DNA of 64,000 nt from Rubripirellula amarantea. GTDB lineage: Bacteria > Planctomycetota > Planctomycetia > Pirellulales > Pirellulaceae. Position numbers and translations under genes: made by a program. The stretch is taken from NCBI RefSeq assembly GCF_007859865.1, contig NZ_SJPI01000001.1, positions 1,922,001-1,986,000 of the forward strand, read 5' to 3'. The number at the start of each line of letters is the position of its first letter. Within the stretch, counting starts at the first letter, position 1. The notes under the pieces are model-generated. The model saw only the letters and a list, made by a program, of their open reading frames with translations. It was not told the origin of the DNA and searched no databases. Positions 49,516-58,200 of the stretch are shown piece by piece.

Positions 49516-50538
49516 TTAGGGAGAATTGGAACCAGCGGTAATTCCCGCATCGCTGGAATGAGATGGATCGTTGGAACGAGATAGATCGCTGGGATGAGAT
49601 AGATCGCTGGGATGAGATTCAGGCGAAAATGCAAACGGTGCTCCGCCCAAGATCTGCTCGCTCGAAATCGTTGGGCAAACAGTCTGTTCGATATATTCGA
49701 TCACGCGACGTGTTCCTTCGGCGTGGGAAACGAACGGCCATGATCTCGGATTGTACATCGCATCGGTCAGGTCGCGCATCAGGACCACGTCAACGCCATT
49801 CTTTTTCAATTGCCGGAGGCCAAACGGTCGTCCCAGCACACACATATTGGTGTGCACGCCCACCAAGATTACATGGTCGATTTCGTGTTTTTTTAGGATA
49901 GCCCAGACGACGTCGCCTTTGTCGGAAATGTAGTCCCGATCGGCATCAATGCTGAGGCCATCGTGTTGCTTGGTCCAAGGCTTTTTAGGATCCAGGCCTT
50001 TGGACTTTAGTTTTTGAGCCCACGCTTCGTGCTCTTCAACAGTGTCGTCTTCGCCACCGTCGGTTTGGTCGACGGGATACTTTACTTTCGATTCGGAATC
50101 AATCTTATAGCACCACGATTGGATGTCAGCAGGCGAATCAACCGTAGGAATGTTGGATGTGCGAAGGAACGCCGGATGATCGGTGTAATACCCAACACAA
50201 TCACTGGGAGCGTGAATGATCGTCGCACCTCGGTCTCGAAGATTCGTCAGCAACGATTCCATTCGAGGAAGCATCTGTTCGACTCTCTGAACGGCTCGAT
50301 AGCAATGATGCAGATCCCACATGTCGCACACGATCACGGCGGTGTGTCTGGCGTCCCATGTTTCGGGAGTTTCCAGAACTTGAGACTCGGTGTCATCGGT
50401 CGAAACGGATCGCGATCGTTCAATCACTTCGATCTTGGAACTTGGCGCTTCACCACTTGCGTTTACAGATGTGGCGCAGAACAACCAAGCCATGGTCAAG
50501 ATGAACGATATCTGCGATTTAAATTGGATTGGGATCAT
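49516..50538 (-). CDS. exported isochorismatase-fold cysteine hydrolase
   Basis: 340 residues from ATG 50538, with AAAGG ten bases upstream; the frame runs open further upstream but those codons lie in the neighbouring gene. Signal peptide (ISFILTMAWLFCATSVNAS). The cysteine-hydrolase domain spans about 60-300: TAVIVCDMWDLHHCYRAVQR (catalytic Asp72), NLRDRGATIIHAPSDCVGYY, and HVILVGVHTNMCVLGRPFGL, where the Cys is the nucleophile. The C-terminus is a hexapeptide repeat of the SHPSDL type, encoded by an 18-bp tandem DNA repeat. Isochorismatases are normally cytosolic, so the signal peptide is notable, though exported versions occur in planctomycetes. It starts five bases after the stop of the 658-residue protein, so the two form an operon. 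Confidence 0.87.
   Translation of the reverse strand: MIPIQFKSQISFILTMAWLFCATSVNASGEAPSSKIEVIERSRSVSTDDTESQVLETPETWDARHTAVIVCDMWDLHHCYRAVQRVEQMLPRMESLLTNLRDRGATIIHAPSDCVGYYTDHPAFLRTSNIPTVDSPADIQSWCYKIDSESKVKYPVDQTDGGEDDTVEEHEAWAQKLKSKGLDPKKPWTKQHDGLSIDADRDYISDKGDVVWAILKKHEIDHVILVGVHTNMCVLGRPFGLRQLKKNGVDVVLMRDLTDAMYNPRSWPFVSHAEGTRRVIEYIEQTVCPTISSEQILGGAPFAFSPESHPSDLSHPSDLSRSNDPSHSSDAGITAGSNSP
49556..49615. repeat. 18-bp tandem repeat inside the hydrolase C-terminus
   Basis: Three units of about 18 bp (g(a/g)a(t/c)gagat(g/a)gatcg(t/c)tg) and part of a fourth, in frame. On the minus strand it encodes SHPSDL-like hexapeptides at the extreme C-terminus. Copies differ at two to four positions. Confidence 0.85.
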
Positions 50539-50543
50539 CACTA

Positions 50544-52520
50544 CTATGCCTTTCGGATGAAGTCGGCCGCGTAACTGCGGACTTCGCTTCCATTGAGGAC
50601 GTGGACTAGTCGGAGTTGTTGAACTTGTTCGTCGCTGAACGAACTCAACGGAACATGAATCAGATGCTTCTTGTGCCGTCGCGCCAGTTTGCGAAATCCG
50701 TTGCCCGGCGGAAGCGATGATAGGATGGCGATTTGGCGACTTTTGCTGTGCAGGCATGCTGCAGCGATCAATCGCTCTTCGAGAGTTTCGGTATAGTCGA
50801 GTCGAGAATCGGACCAGATGTCACGAATCGCCACCGGCGGAAACAAGAACATCGCGCCTCCGTAGACGCTCATGCCGATTCCCGGGCCGACCATTTGTTC
50901 CTGAAAATTCGTCGCAAAGAATGCCAACGTGGATTCGCTTTTGTGTTCAGCAAACCAAGTCGTACGCCACGGATAGTCACGCGGGTCAGCAGGGCTGTCG
51001 AAAAGCATAACGCAAGCATCGAGCGTGCCGCGACTTGGCGGAATCACCTTGACGTAAATTTGCTTCTCATGCCAATGCCTGAGCGTGTCGCGAATATCGA
51101 TCCCGTCTTTCACGCTCGTGGTGAACTTCTCGGTTTGCGCCAAGTCATTGCCCATGACAGCTTTGGCCCGATCAAAAACTCGCGTACGAAAGTCTTCAAT
51201 GCGATCGTCTTCGGGGGGATAGCTGCATTGGCTGTAAGGATTCCATCGGTGTTTCCAGGCATCCTTTTCAACTTCGTTGGGGCGGCGTTGCAGTTCTAAT
51301 GTGCACCACGAAATCGGCGGACCTGGTAAGCGACTTACTAAGGATACGGTTTCCCCATCGGGTAATCGGGCTTGGTCAATTCCCAGCGTGGCCTTGGGTA
51401 AATTAAGATCGGCCGTAGCGACCTGACCATAGGCGTACTCGTTCGCACGCTCGGCCACATGCAGAGCAAACTGATCGCCAAAGATTTGTTTGGCCGCGGT
51501 GACAATCGTGATCAAGTCCGGTGTCATCCGGCGATGAATCAACGATAGGTTGCGGATGTATTGCAAGCACTTGGACAACAAAAGAGGAGTGATTCGTCGA
51601 GCGCGATTGCCGAGTTCGGCCTGGTAGGATGTGCGAGCGGCGATCAGCAGTTCTTTGACTCCGTCGATTTGCAAGTCATCGTCTTCTTCCAGTTCCGCGC
51701 GAGCACGTTCGTAGAGGCCAGTGATGAAAGGAAGCTCGCCAAACAGAAACAGCAGCGTTCGCGGATCGACACCGTAGCGTTGTGGTTCTTCCACAAGGTC
51801 ATGTTCAGGACGTTCGACGATAGCGGCAGCATCAGAGTGTTGCTTGGTTGCTTCCAATGCCCTGATCTGGGTGTACGCTTCGCGAATCCACGGCCAATGC
51901 AGCACGCTAGTGACCAGCAGAATCCGTTTGTGTTTTTGTTCCAACTCGCGAAGACGCCATGCCATGTGAATCATGCGATCCCGGGTTTGGGGATCATGAG
52001 GGCGCGTGATGTGGGGAAGCACCGCAGCAGCAAATTTTTCGGGGGCAACGCGACGAACCGCAAACGGGTCCGGCATCACGGTCGCATAGGGTTTGAATTG
52101 ATCCGTTTCTAAATCGATATATTCACGGTGGATATGTTCGCCCATCGCCGCGCGGATCGCCATGATCACGCTTTGGCAAGGGTCAACCGGAACATAGCTG
52201 ACGACGTCCAGTTCATCATCTTCTTCACCATCATCAGCGTCAGGATCCCAGGACGTAGGGCTCCATTGGCCAGCCGATTCGAATTTTGCACTCGGGCTTT
52301 GAACCACGATGGAGGGGGATGGTAGTTGCAGGACCGCTTCTTCGACAGGAATACGGAACGAGTCTGGCAAGGGAATCGCCACGCAGTCGTACTCTTCCTC
52401 GAGCAGCCAGCGGCGCGTGGTCAACGCGAACTGCCCGCTGCCATGAATCACCGGCAAGATTGCGATCGAGTCACCGATTCTTAGCAATTCGGGTACTGGC
52501 GACGTTTTTTCAAAAGTCAT
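50544..52520 (-). CDS. 658-residue protein of unknown function (possibly TraB/DUF5682-like)
   Basis: Starts at ATG 52520, no signal peptide. Residues 1-60 read like an alpha/beta domain with an early His (RIGDSIAILPVIHGSGQFAL, EEEYDCVAIPLP). An acidic linker near 85-100 (DPDADDGEEDDELDVVS) follows. The segment PQTRDRMIHMAWRLRELEQK then HKRILLVTSVLHWPWIREAY is the 'R-E/D-x-x-MA ... VVG/S-x-H' flow seen in TraB/PrgY and DUF5682 proteins. The rest is mainly helical with an alpha/beta C-terminal part (TLDACVMLFDSPADPRDYPW, MVGPGIGMSVYGGAMFLFPP, RLIAAACLHSKSRQIAILSS). These comparisons are tentative. The isochorismatase-fold gene follows five bases after its stop, so the two proteins share an operon. 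Confidence 0.78.
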   Translation of the reverse strand: MTFEKTSPVPELLRIGDSIAILPVIHGSGQFALTTRRWLLEEEYDCVAIPLPDSFRIPVEEAVLQLPSPSIVVQSPSAKFESAGQWSPTSWDPDADDGEEDDELDVVSYVPVDPCQSVIMAIRAAMGEHIHREYIDLETDQFKPYATVMPDPFAVRRVAPEKFAAAVLPHITRPHDPQTRDRMIHMAWRLRELEQKHKRILLVTSVLHWPWIREAYTQIRALEATKQHSDAAAIVERPEHDLVEEPQRYGVDPRTLLFLFGELPFITGLYERARAELEEDDDLQIDGVKELLIAARTSYQAELGNRARRITPLLLSKCLQYIRNLSLIHRRMTPDLITIVTAAKQIFGDQFALHVAERANEYAYGQVATADLNLPKATLGIDQARLPDGETVSLVSRLPGPPISWCTLELQRRPNEVEKDAWKHRWNPYSQCSYPPEDDRIEDFRTRVFDRAKAVMGNDLAQTEKFTTSVKDGIDIRDTLRHWHEKQIYVKVIPPSRGTLDACVMLFDSPADPRDYPWRTTWFAEHKSESTLAFFATNFQEQMVGPGIGMSVYGGAMFLFPPVAIRDIWSDSRLDYTETLEERLIAAACLHSKSRQIAILSSLPPGNGFRKLARRHKKHLIHVPLSSFSDEQVQQLRLVHVLNGSEVRSYAADFIRKA

Positions 52521-52824
52521 GGAGATCGCTCTTTTCTAAGAGGCCAAGCATTTCTATATTCGTTGTCCATCGGAGTCGTGATTCTCATTGTCGTGGTCGT
52601 CACCAACTACATTTTTGACTTCCTCGGTTGTCGCTTGGCAGCCGAACGGCCGATTACCGATACTCATCTCTGTTCATTGCAGCGACTTGATTCGCCGCCA
52701 AAAAACTTATTCTACGCTAAACGCCGACCTCAATTGAGGCCGGCGTTTTGTATTTCCCAAGAACGTTCAACGTCGCCCAGGCTTTGGCGGGTTTAAGCGA
52801 GTCGACTTCTAGAAAAGGCAGTGA
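52521..52824. other. intergenic region (304 bp) with a terminator-like hairpin
   Basis: It lies between the start of the 658-residue gene and the stop of the lipase gene, both on the minus strand. Apart from the hairpin at 52719-52748 I see no gene. A plus-strand frame at 52563 begins SIGVVILIVVVVTNYIFDFL and looks like a membrane helix, but it runs straight through the hairpin and has no ribosome binding site. Confidence 0.4.
52719..52748. terminator. GC-rich hairpin, possible terminator of the lipase gene
   Basis: Arms 52719-52733 and 52734-52748 pair with a single A-C mismatch around a caattg centre, giving an 8+6-bp stem. The T-rich tract (gttttgtattt) follows on the plus strand, whereas on the minus strand, where the lipase ends 77 bp upstream, T-runs begin only after about 12 bases. 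Orientation is therefore unclear. Confidence 0.6.
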
Positions 52825-53805
52825 CTAGTGCGATGCGAGGAACGCTAGGGTGCGTTCGATAACGGCGGTATCGCTCATTAGAAAGCTGTGGAGAACAGGG
52901 AACGTCTCGATACCCTCAGCCCCGTCAAGTTGGGCTTCATCCAAGCTGACCACAAAGTCGCCCGACCCATCGACCAGTGGATTCTTAATTTTGCTATCCG
53001 AGACATCGCCAGCGATAATCAGAAACGGAAACGGGGGCGTCGCGAGCTTGGCTGAAAAGTCTTCCCAGTCCGGTCCCAGTTCTAAGCCGCCGGTACCTGT
53101 GATCCATCCATAAAGCTTGGTGGGAGCGAGTCGGCGTGCAATGGCGGCACCTTGGTTAGGCGGGCCGAGCATCACCATGCTACGACAACGGGGCAAGATA
53201 CCGGTGGAATCACCATCACGCTCTAGATCGCCCAACAAATGTCGAACCACTATGTTACCCATGCTATGGCCGACGAAACTGAATTGAGTGGTCGCGTCTT
53301 GTTCCTCGAGAACCTCGCGAAGTGCTGCGGCATGCTCGCCAATCGAACAGCGTGTGCTCGCATACGAAAACCGAATCGTGCGGACGTCAGGATGGTCGTC
53401 GCCCGCCAAAATTTCGTTTTCCAGCGACTTCATGCAATTGCGAGTTCGCATCAAACCATGCAGCATCACGATCGCATGCGAGGAAGCGTGAGTGCTAGAG
53501 CCAACAAGTTTGGGTCGAATTTCGTCTAATTTGCGTTGGCATGCTTCACGATCACCCCAAGCTTGCCGCACGTTGTCCGCGTCAAGCAAACGCCAATGTC
53601 CTGTGAATGCGTGCTGCTGAATCCGATAGCCATCCCGATCGCAATGGTCGGTCCAAAGCTGAGTTCCGCCTGTCGTTTTGATGGGAATGTTGAAGCGTGA
53701 ATTCATGAGTTCGGCTGATTCATCGGTGGCGAGAGCCTTCGGAGCCACGTCGGTCGGCAAGAAAAGGGCGAGGGCCACTAGCAGAACGTAGAAACGGTTT
53801 GACAT
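52825..53805 (-). CDS. exported alpha/beta-hydrolase, lipase/esterase-like
   Basis: 326 residues from ATG 53805; a TTG one codon earlier is the only longer start. Signal peptide (FYVLLVALALFLPTDVA). Alpha/beta-hydrolase elements: HAIVMLHGLMRTRNCMKSLE (oxyanion loop), FSFVGHSMGNIVVRHLLGDL with nucleophile Ser181, MVMLGPPNQGAAIARRLA and PFLIIAGDVSDSKIKNPLVD. FPVLHSFLMSD holds the likely catalytic His. The pattern is that of the PGAP1/acyl-chain lipases acting on esters outside the cytosol. It is transcribed alone. Substrate unknown. Confidence 0.85.
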   Translation of the reverse strand: MSNRFYVLLVALALFLPTDVAPKALATDESAELMNSRFNIPIKTTGGTQLWTDHCDRDGYRIQQHAFTGHWRLLDADNVRQAWGDREACQRKLDEIRPKLVGSSTHASSHAIVMLHGLMRTRNCMKSLENEILAGDDHPDVRTIRFSYASTRCSIGEHAAALREVLEEQDATTQFSFVGHSMGNIVVRHLLGDLERDGDSTGILPRCRSMVMLGPPNQGAAIARRLAPTKLYGWITGTGGLELGPDWEDFSAKLATPPFPFLIIAGDVSDSKIKNPLVDGSGDFVVSLDEAQLDGAEGIETFPVLHSFLMSDTAVIERTLAFLASH

Positions 53806-53949
53806 CAAGAAACACGCGATTGGCTGAAGGAGTATTAGCGGGGGCGTTGAGGATAGGTGGAAATTTTCCCTGCCCTAACGGAACTAGGGCCCGTCGTTTC
53901 CGCGCCGGTGCGCGCCGCGAGTGAAGATTTTTGCGAATTGTTTCCGCTC

Positions 53950-53994
53950 GTCTCGTTTTCGTGAGTCTCGTTTTCCTTAGTCTCGTTTTCCTTA
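53950..53994 (-). repeat. three 15-bp tandem units starting at the exonuclease stop codon
   Basis: On the minus strand the unit TAAGGAAAACGAGAC occurs twice and a third variant, TCACGAAAACGAGAC, follows. The first TAA (53992-53994) is the stop codon of the exonuclease gene, and the second TAA is 15 bases later in the same frame. The first two units are identical, so the array is probably young. Confidence 0.88.
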
Positions 53995-54978
53995 GTCATG
54001 GGGAGCGACGATTAGATTCAAAAATTCATCCTCGCCCACGATCTCGATCGCTTTACCAGATTGCTGAAGGTAGCGAGCTGTTTCCTCCTTCAAGCTGATG
54101 CTGTTTTTGTTTCCGGACGGCATGGAAGCGGATCGGCCCACGATCAAGTAGTCGATCTGATCGCCCACTTCGGAATGGCATGTTCCGCCAAGCCGAGCGG
54201 CGAGTTCCTCGGCCTGTTGTCGGTCGAAGTGTTTCAGCTTTCCCGTGAATACAATCCGCTTGCCATGAAGGGGGCGGATGAATTCGGCTCGGATCATCAA
54301 ACGTTGCAGGTCGAATATTGGAATCGACTTAGAAGGTTGCGCCGTCACATCGGGTGGCGATGGGGTCGCGCGGCGTCTTGAACGACGACTCGTAGGACCG
54401 CGATAGCCCCAGTCACCCGCGCTGCCTCGCGTTAACTTCAATCGCGATTCCAGGTCCTCGAGCGATGTTGCCTCTTGGTCGATTCCCGCTGCCAAAAGAA
54501 TCTTGGCGCAAGCGATCGAATCTTCCAACGCATCGTGGTGCCGAAACCGAACCCCCAACCAATCCGAAAGCGGCTTGAGGCCGAACTGCTTTCGGTGAGG
54601 CCACGTTCGTCGAGCGATTGCCCGCGTGCATGTGAACTGAAATTCGGGAATGGATTTATGGTGAGTTTGCAAGCATGCTTTCAAAACCCCAATGTCAAAG
54701 CTCGCATTGTGAGCCACGATGCAGTCGTCGCCGATCTTCGCAGCAATGTCGTCCCATAGATCGCCGAACTCACTTTCATCGCGGACTTGTGCTGGCGATA
54801 TTCCGTGGATGCGGATATTCGATGGACTGAACGAAAGCGGGCGAGGACGGATCATCCACATCGCTTGATCGACGATCTGCCCTCCTCGAACGATGACTGC
54901 CGCAAGCTGGCACGCGCTGTCAGGTCGCCGATTGGCCGTTTCGAAGTCAATCGCGGTGAAATCGGCGGAAAAAGCCAT
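53992..54978 (-). CDS. DnaQ-like 3'-5' exonuclease with C-terminal BRCT domain
   Basis: 328 residues from ATG 54978. The DEDDh exonuclease fold spans about 1-180: FTAIDFETANRRPDSACQLA (Asp11 and Glu13), IVAHNASFDIGVLKACLQ (Asp), and RFRHHDALEDSIACAKILL (His and Asp). A basic linker (SRRSRRRATPSPPD) follows. The BRCT domain (about 235-325: LHGKRIVFTGKLKHFDRQQA, AARLGGTCHSEVGDQIDYLI) is typical of the NAD-ligase/PARP group. Polymerase III epsilon-type exonucleases with a BRCT tail occur widely and are thought to act in DNA repair or clean-up. It stands alone. Confidence 0.9.
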   Translation of the reverse strand: MAFSADFTAIDFETANRRPDSACQLAAVIVRGGQIVDQAMWMIRPRPLSFSPSNIRIHGISPAQVRDESEFGDLWDDIAAKIGDDCIVAHNASFDIGVLKACLQTHHKSIPEFQFTCTRAIARRTWPHRKQFGLKPLSDWLGVRFRHHDALEDSIACAKILLAAGIDQEATSLEDLESRLKLTRGSAGDWGYRGPTSRRSRRRATPSPPDVTAQPSKSIPIFDLQRLMIRAEFIRPLHGKRIVFTGKLKHFDRQQAEELAARLGGTCHSEVGDQIDYLIVGRSASMPSGNKNSISLKEETARYLQQSGKAIEIVGEDEFLNLIVAPHD

Positions 54979-55235
54979 GTCTTAAGCTTCAGAAGGGGGG
55001 CATAAGGGCAAGAGCAGCGCCAGCCTCGCTTTCTTGTTGTCCCGGGTCTGGCCGGTGCTTATTCTAGGGCGATTCATTTGATTGGGCAATTTGCCCGTTG
55101 TCTACTTCGGGAACGTCTACTTCGGTAACCCCTGAAGTCAGGCATGTGGCACGCAGGCGGTTTTAATTCTTGTGCGTGCTCTTTGCTTTTCCTGCGACGA
55201 TCTTTCGTCATTCATCCGCATTCATTGTTGTACCT

Positions 55236-58200
55236 ATGCCACGCTCGCTTCTGTCACATTCGCAACGATCAACGTCACTACTTACTTCGATTCGTCCTGC
55301 GGTTTTTGCTTCGGTAACATCATCGACGATTGAATTGTCAAAGAGACGCCGCAAGTCGAACGATCAACGCTCAATGCGTCGTCGGAAGATGTTGCGATGG
55401 ATGGGCGTCGAGAATTTAGAATCGCGTCAAATGTTGGCGGCTGATTTTGGTGACGCTCCGTTACCCTATCCGGTGACGCTTGCCGATGGCGGTCCCCAGC
55501 ATCAAGCGGTCGGTCCGATGCTCGGTGCTACGCGCACGATGGAAGCAGATGGCACAACCTTGCTCACAGCGAATGGCGATGACGGTGATGATGGTGTGCA
55601 GTTCAACGAACTGCGTGTTGGTCAGCAAGACGCGATGATCGTCGTTGATGTTCAAGACGCTCCTGCGGGAGCGTTTGTGGATGCGTGGATCGACTTCAAT
55701 GGTGATGGAACTTGGGCGGGACATAACGAGCACGTCTTGAAGAACGTGGCTGTTGTTGACGGTGCCAACCAACTTCTGATCGATGTGCCAGCGGACGCCA
55801 ATTCGGGCGACACGTTTGCCCGCGTGCGTCTAAGCACGGTTGGCAACCATTCCACGACGAGTACCGCTATAGATGGTGAAGTGGAAGACTACGTGGTTAG
55901 CGTATTGCCTCCCACGGCGACGAACGCTGGTTTTATTGACCACTCGATTAGCGCCGTAACAGTCGGCGGAGGTCAGTACTACTTTGGTGCAATCACCAGT
56001 GGAGACTTTGATAACGATGGAGACGTGGACGTTGTTGTCTCACTCGACAATGGCAGCGCCCAAGATGTGAATCTGGCGTGGTTCGAGAACCAGAACGGGG
56101 GCGAATCCTTCGTTCAACGCGACATCGACGCGAACTTGCCACTGCTGCAAGAGGTCATCGCGGTTGATGTCGATAGCGACGGAGACTTGGACTTGGTGGC
56201 GGCTATCGAAGGTGACGATGAAGTTGCGTGGTACGAAAACGACGGGACCGGTGGATTTACTCGTCAAACGGTTGCTGCTGGGATTAGTGCGCCGATCGGC
56301 GTGGCGGCTGGCGATATCGACAACGACGGTGACGTGGATCTATTCTCGGTCAATCATTACAGCGGCAATTTGCGAATCCACGAGAACACTGGAAACGGAC
56401 AGTTCAACACGTCCATCATCAGTACCCCGTTAACTTTAGCCCGGCACGTGGAAGTCGCTGACATGGATCGAGATGGTGATTTGGACATCATCACCTTCGA
56501 GCAAAATCCGCGTCGAACCACCATTCATCAGAATTTTGGTCAAGGCCAGTTCGCAACGCAGATTTTTGAAGAGGGCGAAATGGCGGGAGCGGTGCGTGAC
56601 CTTGATGCGGACGGCGACATCGACATCGTGACGCGGACAAGAAGCATCATCGGTGAGATTATCAACCAGGGTAATGGCACCTACACCAACACACTAAACG
56701 ACATTGGGTTCTCACTTTACGGTTGGGCGACCGAAGTGCTTGCGGTGGACATTGACGGTGACAATGTTCCGGAAATTTTGACCCCGGTTTCGACGACACC
56801 GGGACATCCGCTGGTTGATACCCGCTTCACGATTTACGAACGCACGACGAACGGTCTTGCCGAGTCGTCGCAGATCAACGGCATTGGATTCGTCGCAACT
56901 GCGGCCGATATCGATGGCGATGGCGACTTAGATTTGTTCGGTGCTGATCCTAACGGCATGTTGGTTTGGCAAGAGAACGTGACCGTAAACGTCTTGCCGA
57001 CGATTGCACCGATTGAAGATGTAAATCTTGTGTTCAACTCTGCCGAGGAAACGATCGAGCTCGTGGGCATTTCGCCGGGGATTAACGAGACTCAAGCTTT
57101 GCGAGTCTCCGCCGCGTCGAGTGACCCCGCGGTCATTGCTGACCCTGTTGTCGTGTATAGCGACGGAGACTCCGTCGCGCAGCTATCGCTGACGCCTCAG
57201 GCTGGTCAACGTGGAATCGCGACGATCACGGTGACCTTAGAAGATCCTGGTTTCGACGGTGATTTCGCGACGATCTCGGACAATGGGATTCGAACCGAGT
57301 CATTCAATGTGACTGTTTCATCGTTCGGTCCAAACCTGTCTCAGACCGGCGACTATCCGACGGTGATCAGCGAATTGCTAGTCGATCCACTTTTTGGGGC
57401 CAACGTTTTAGATACGCATCAGTTACTTGAGTTTCGCGGAGCTCCGGACACTCAGCTCAGTGACAATACTTACTTCGTCGTTGTCGATGAACAGAACTTT
57501 TCGCGAGGCGAGATCCGTGAAGTGTTCGATCTAAGCGGGCTTTCGTTTGGTTCCAATGGCTATTTAGTATTGACTCAGGAAGGTTCGACTCACGTCGTCG
57601 CTGCAGAAGCCAATCACATCCAAAGCACTGCTGTTGGTTTTACCGGTCTGCCTGATAGCCGCTATTCGTCGCTTGATACCGACGGTCATATCGGCGATGT
57701 GCTTGTGGGTGCCAATGGTTACTTTCTGATTGAATCCGACGTCCCGCCGACCGTCGGGGCTGATATCGATACCGACGATGATGGACTAGCGGAAATTGGG
57801 GGAGTCCGAGCCGATTGGCGCATTCTTGATTCGGTGTCACTTCACCCGTTTGTCGCCGCAGGAGACCAAGGCTACGGTCAGATTTTAATCTCGGAACCAT
57901 CCACTGGTAACGACCCGAACTTAAGAACGGTAGAGCCGGGGGTTTCCATCGTCACGGTTGATGGCGGCGGATACGTCGCAAGGTTGGGCGAGTCAGTTGG
58001 GAGTGAACCGGAAGCTTGGATCTCGGGTACTGCAGTTAATATAGATACCGATCGTAGTGGACCGTTGCTTGAGCTTTACGGTTTCGGGCCCGAACTTCCC
58101 CTTCCCTACCGTTTGCTTGAGCGTCCGCTCGACAACTTCGGGGAAGCCAACTTCTTTGGTGGTGTTCGAGGAACGATGCAATTGCTTCCGGCTTTGGGGG

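Noticed and set aside
51561-52112. 183-codon plus-strand frame inside the 658-residue gene
   Set aside because: Antisense shadow; low-quality composition and no ribosome binding site.
52563-52796. 77-codon plus-strand frame with a Val-rich hydrophobic start
   Set aside because: The frame passes through a strong hairpin, the start is a TTG without a ribosome binding site, and the second half is Arg/Pro/Ser-rich noise.
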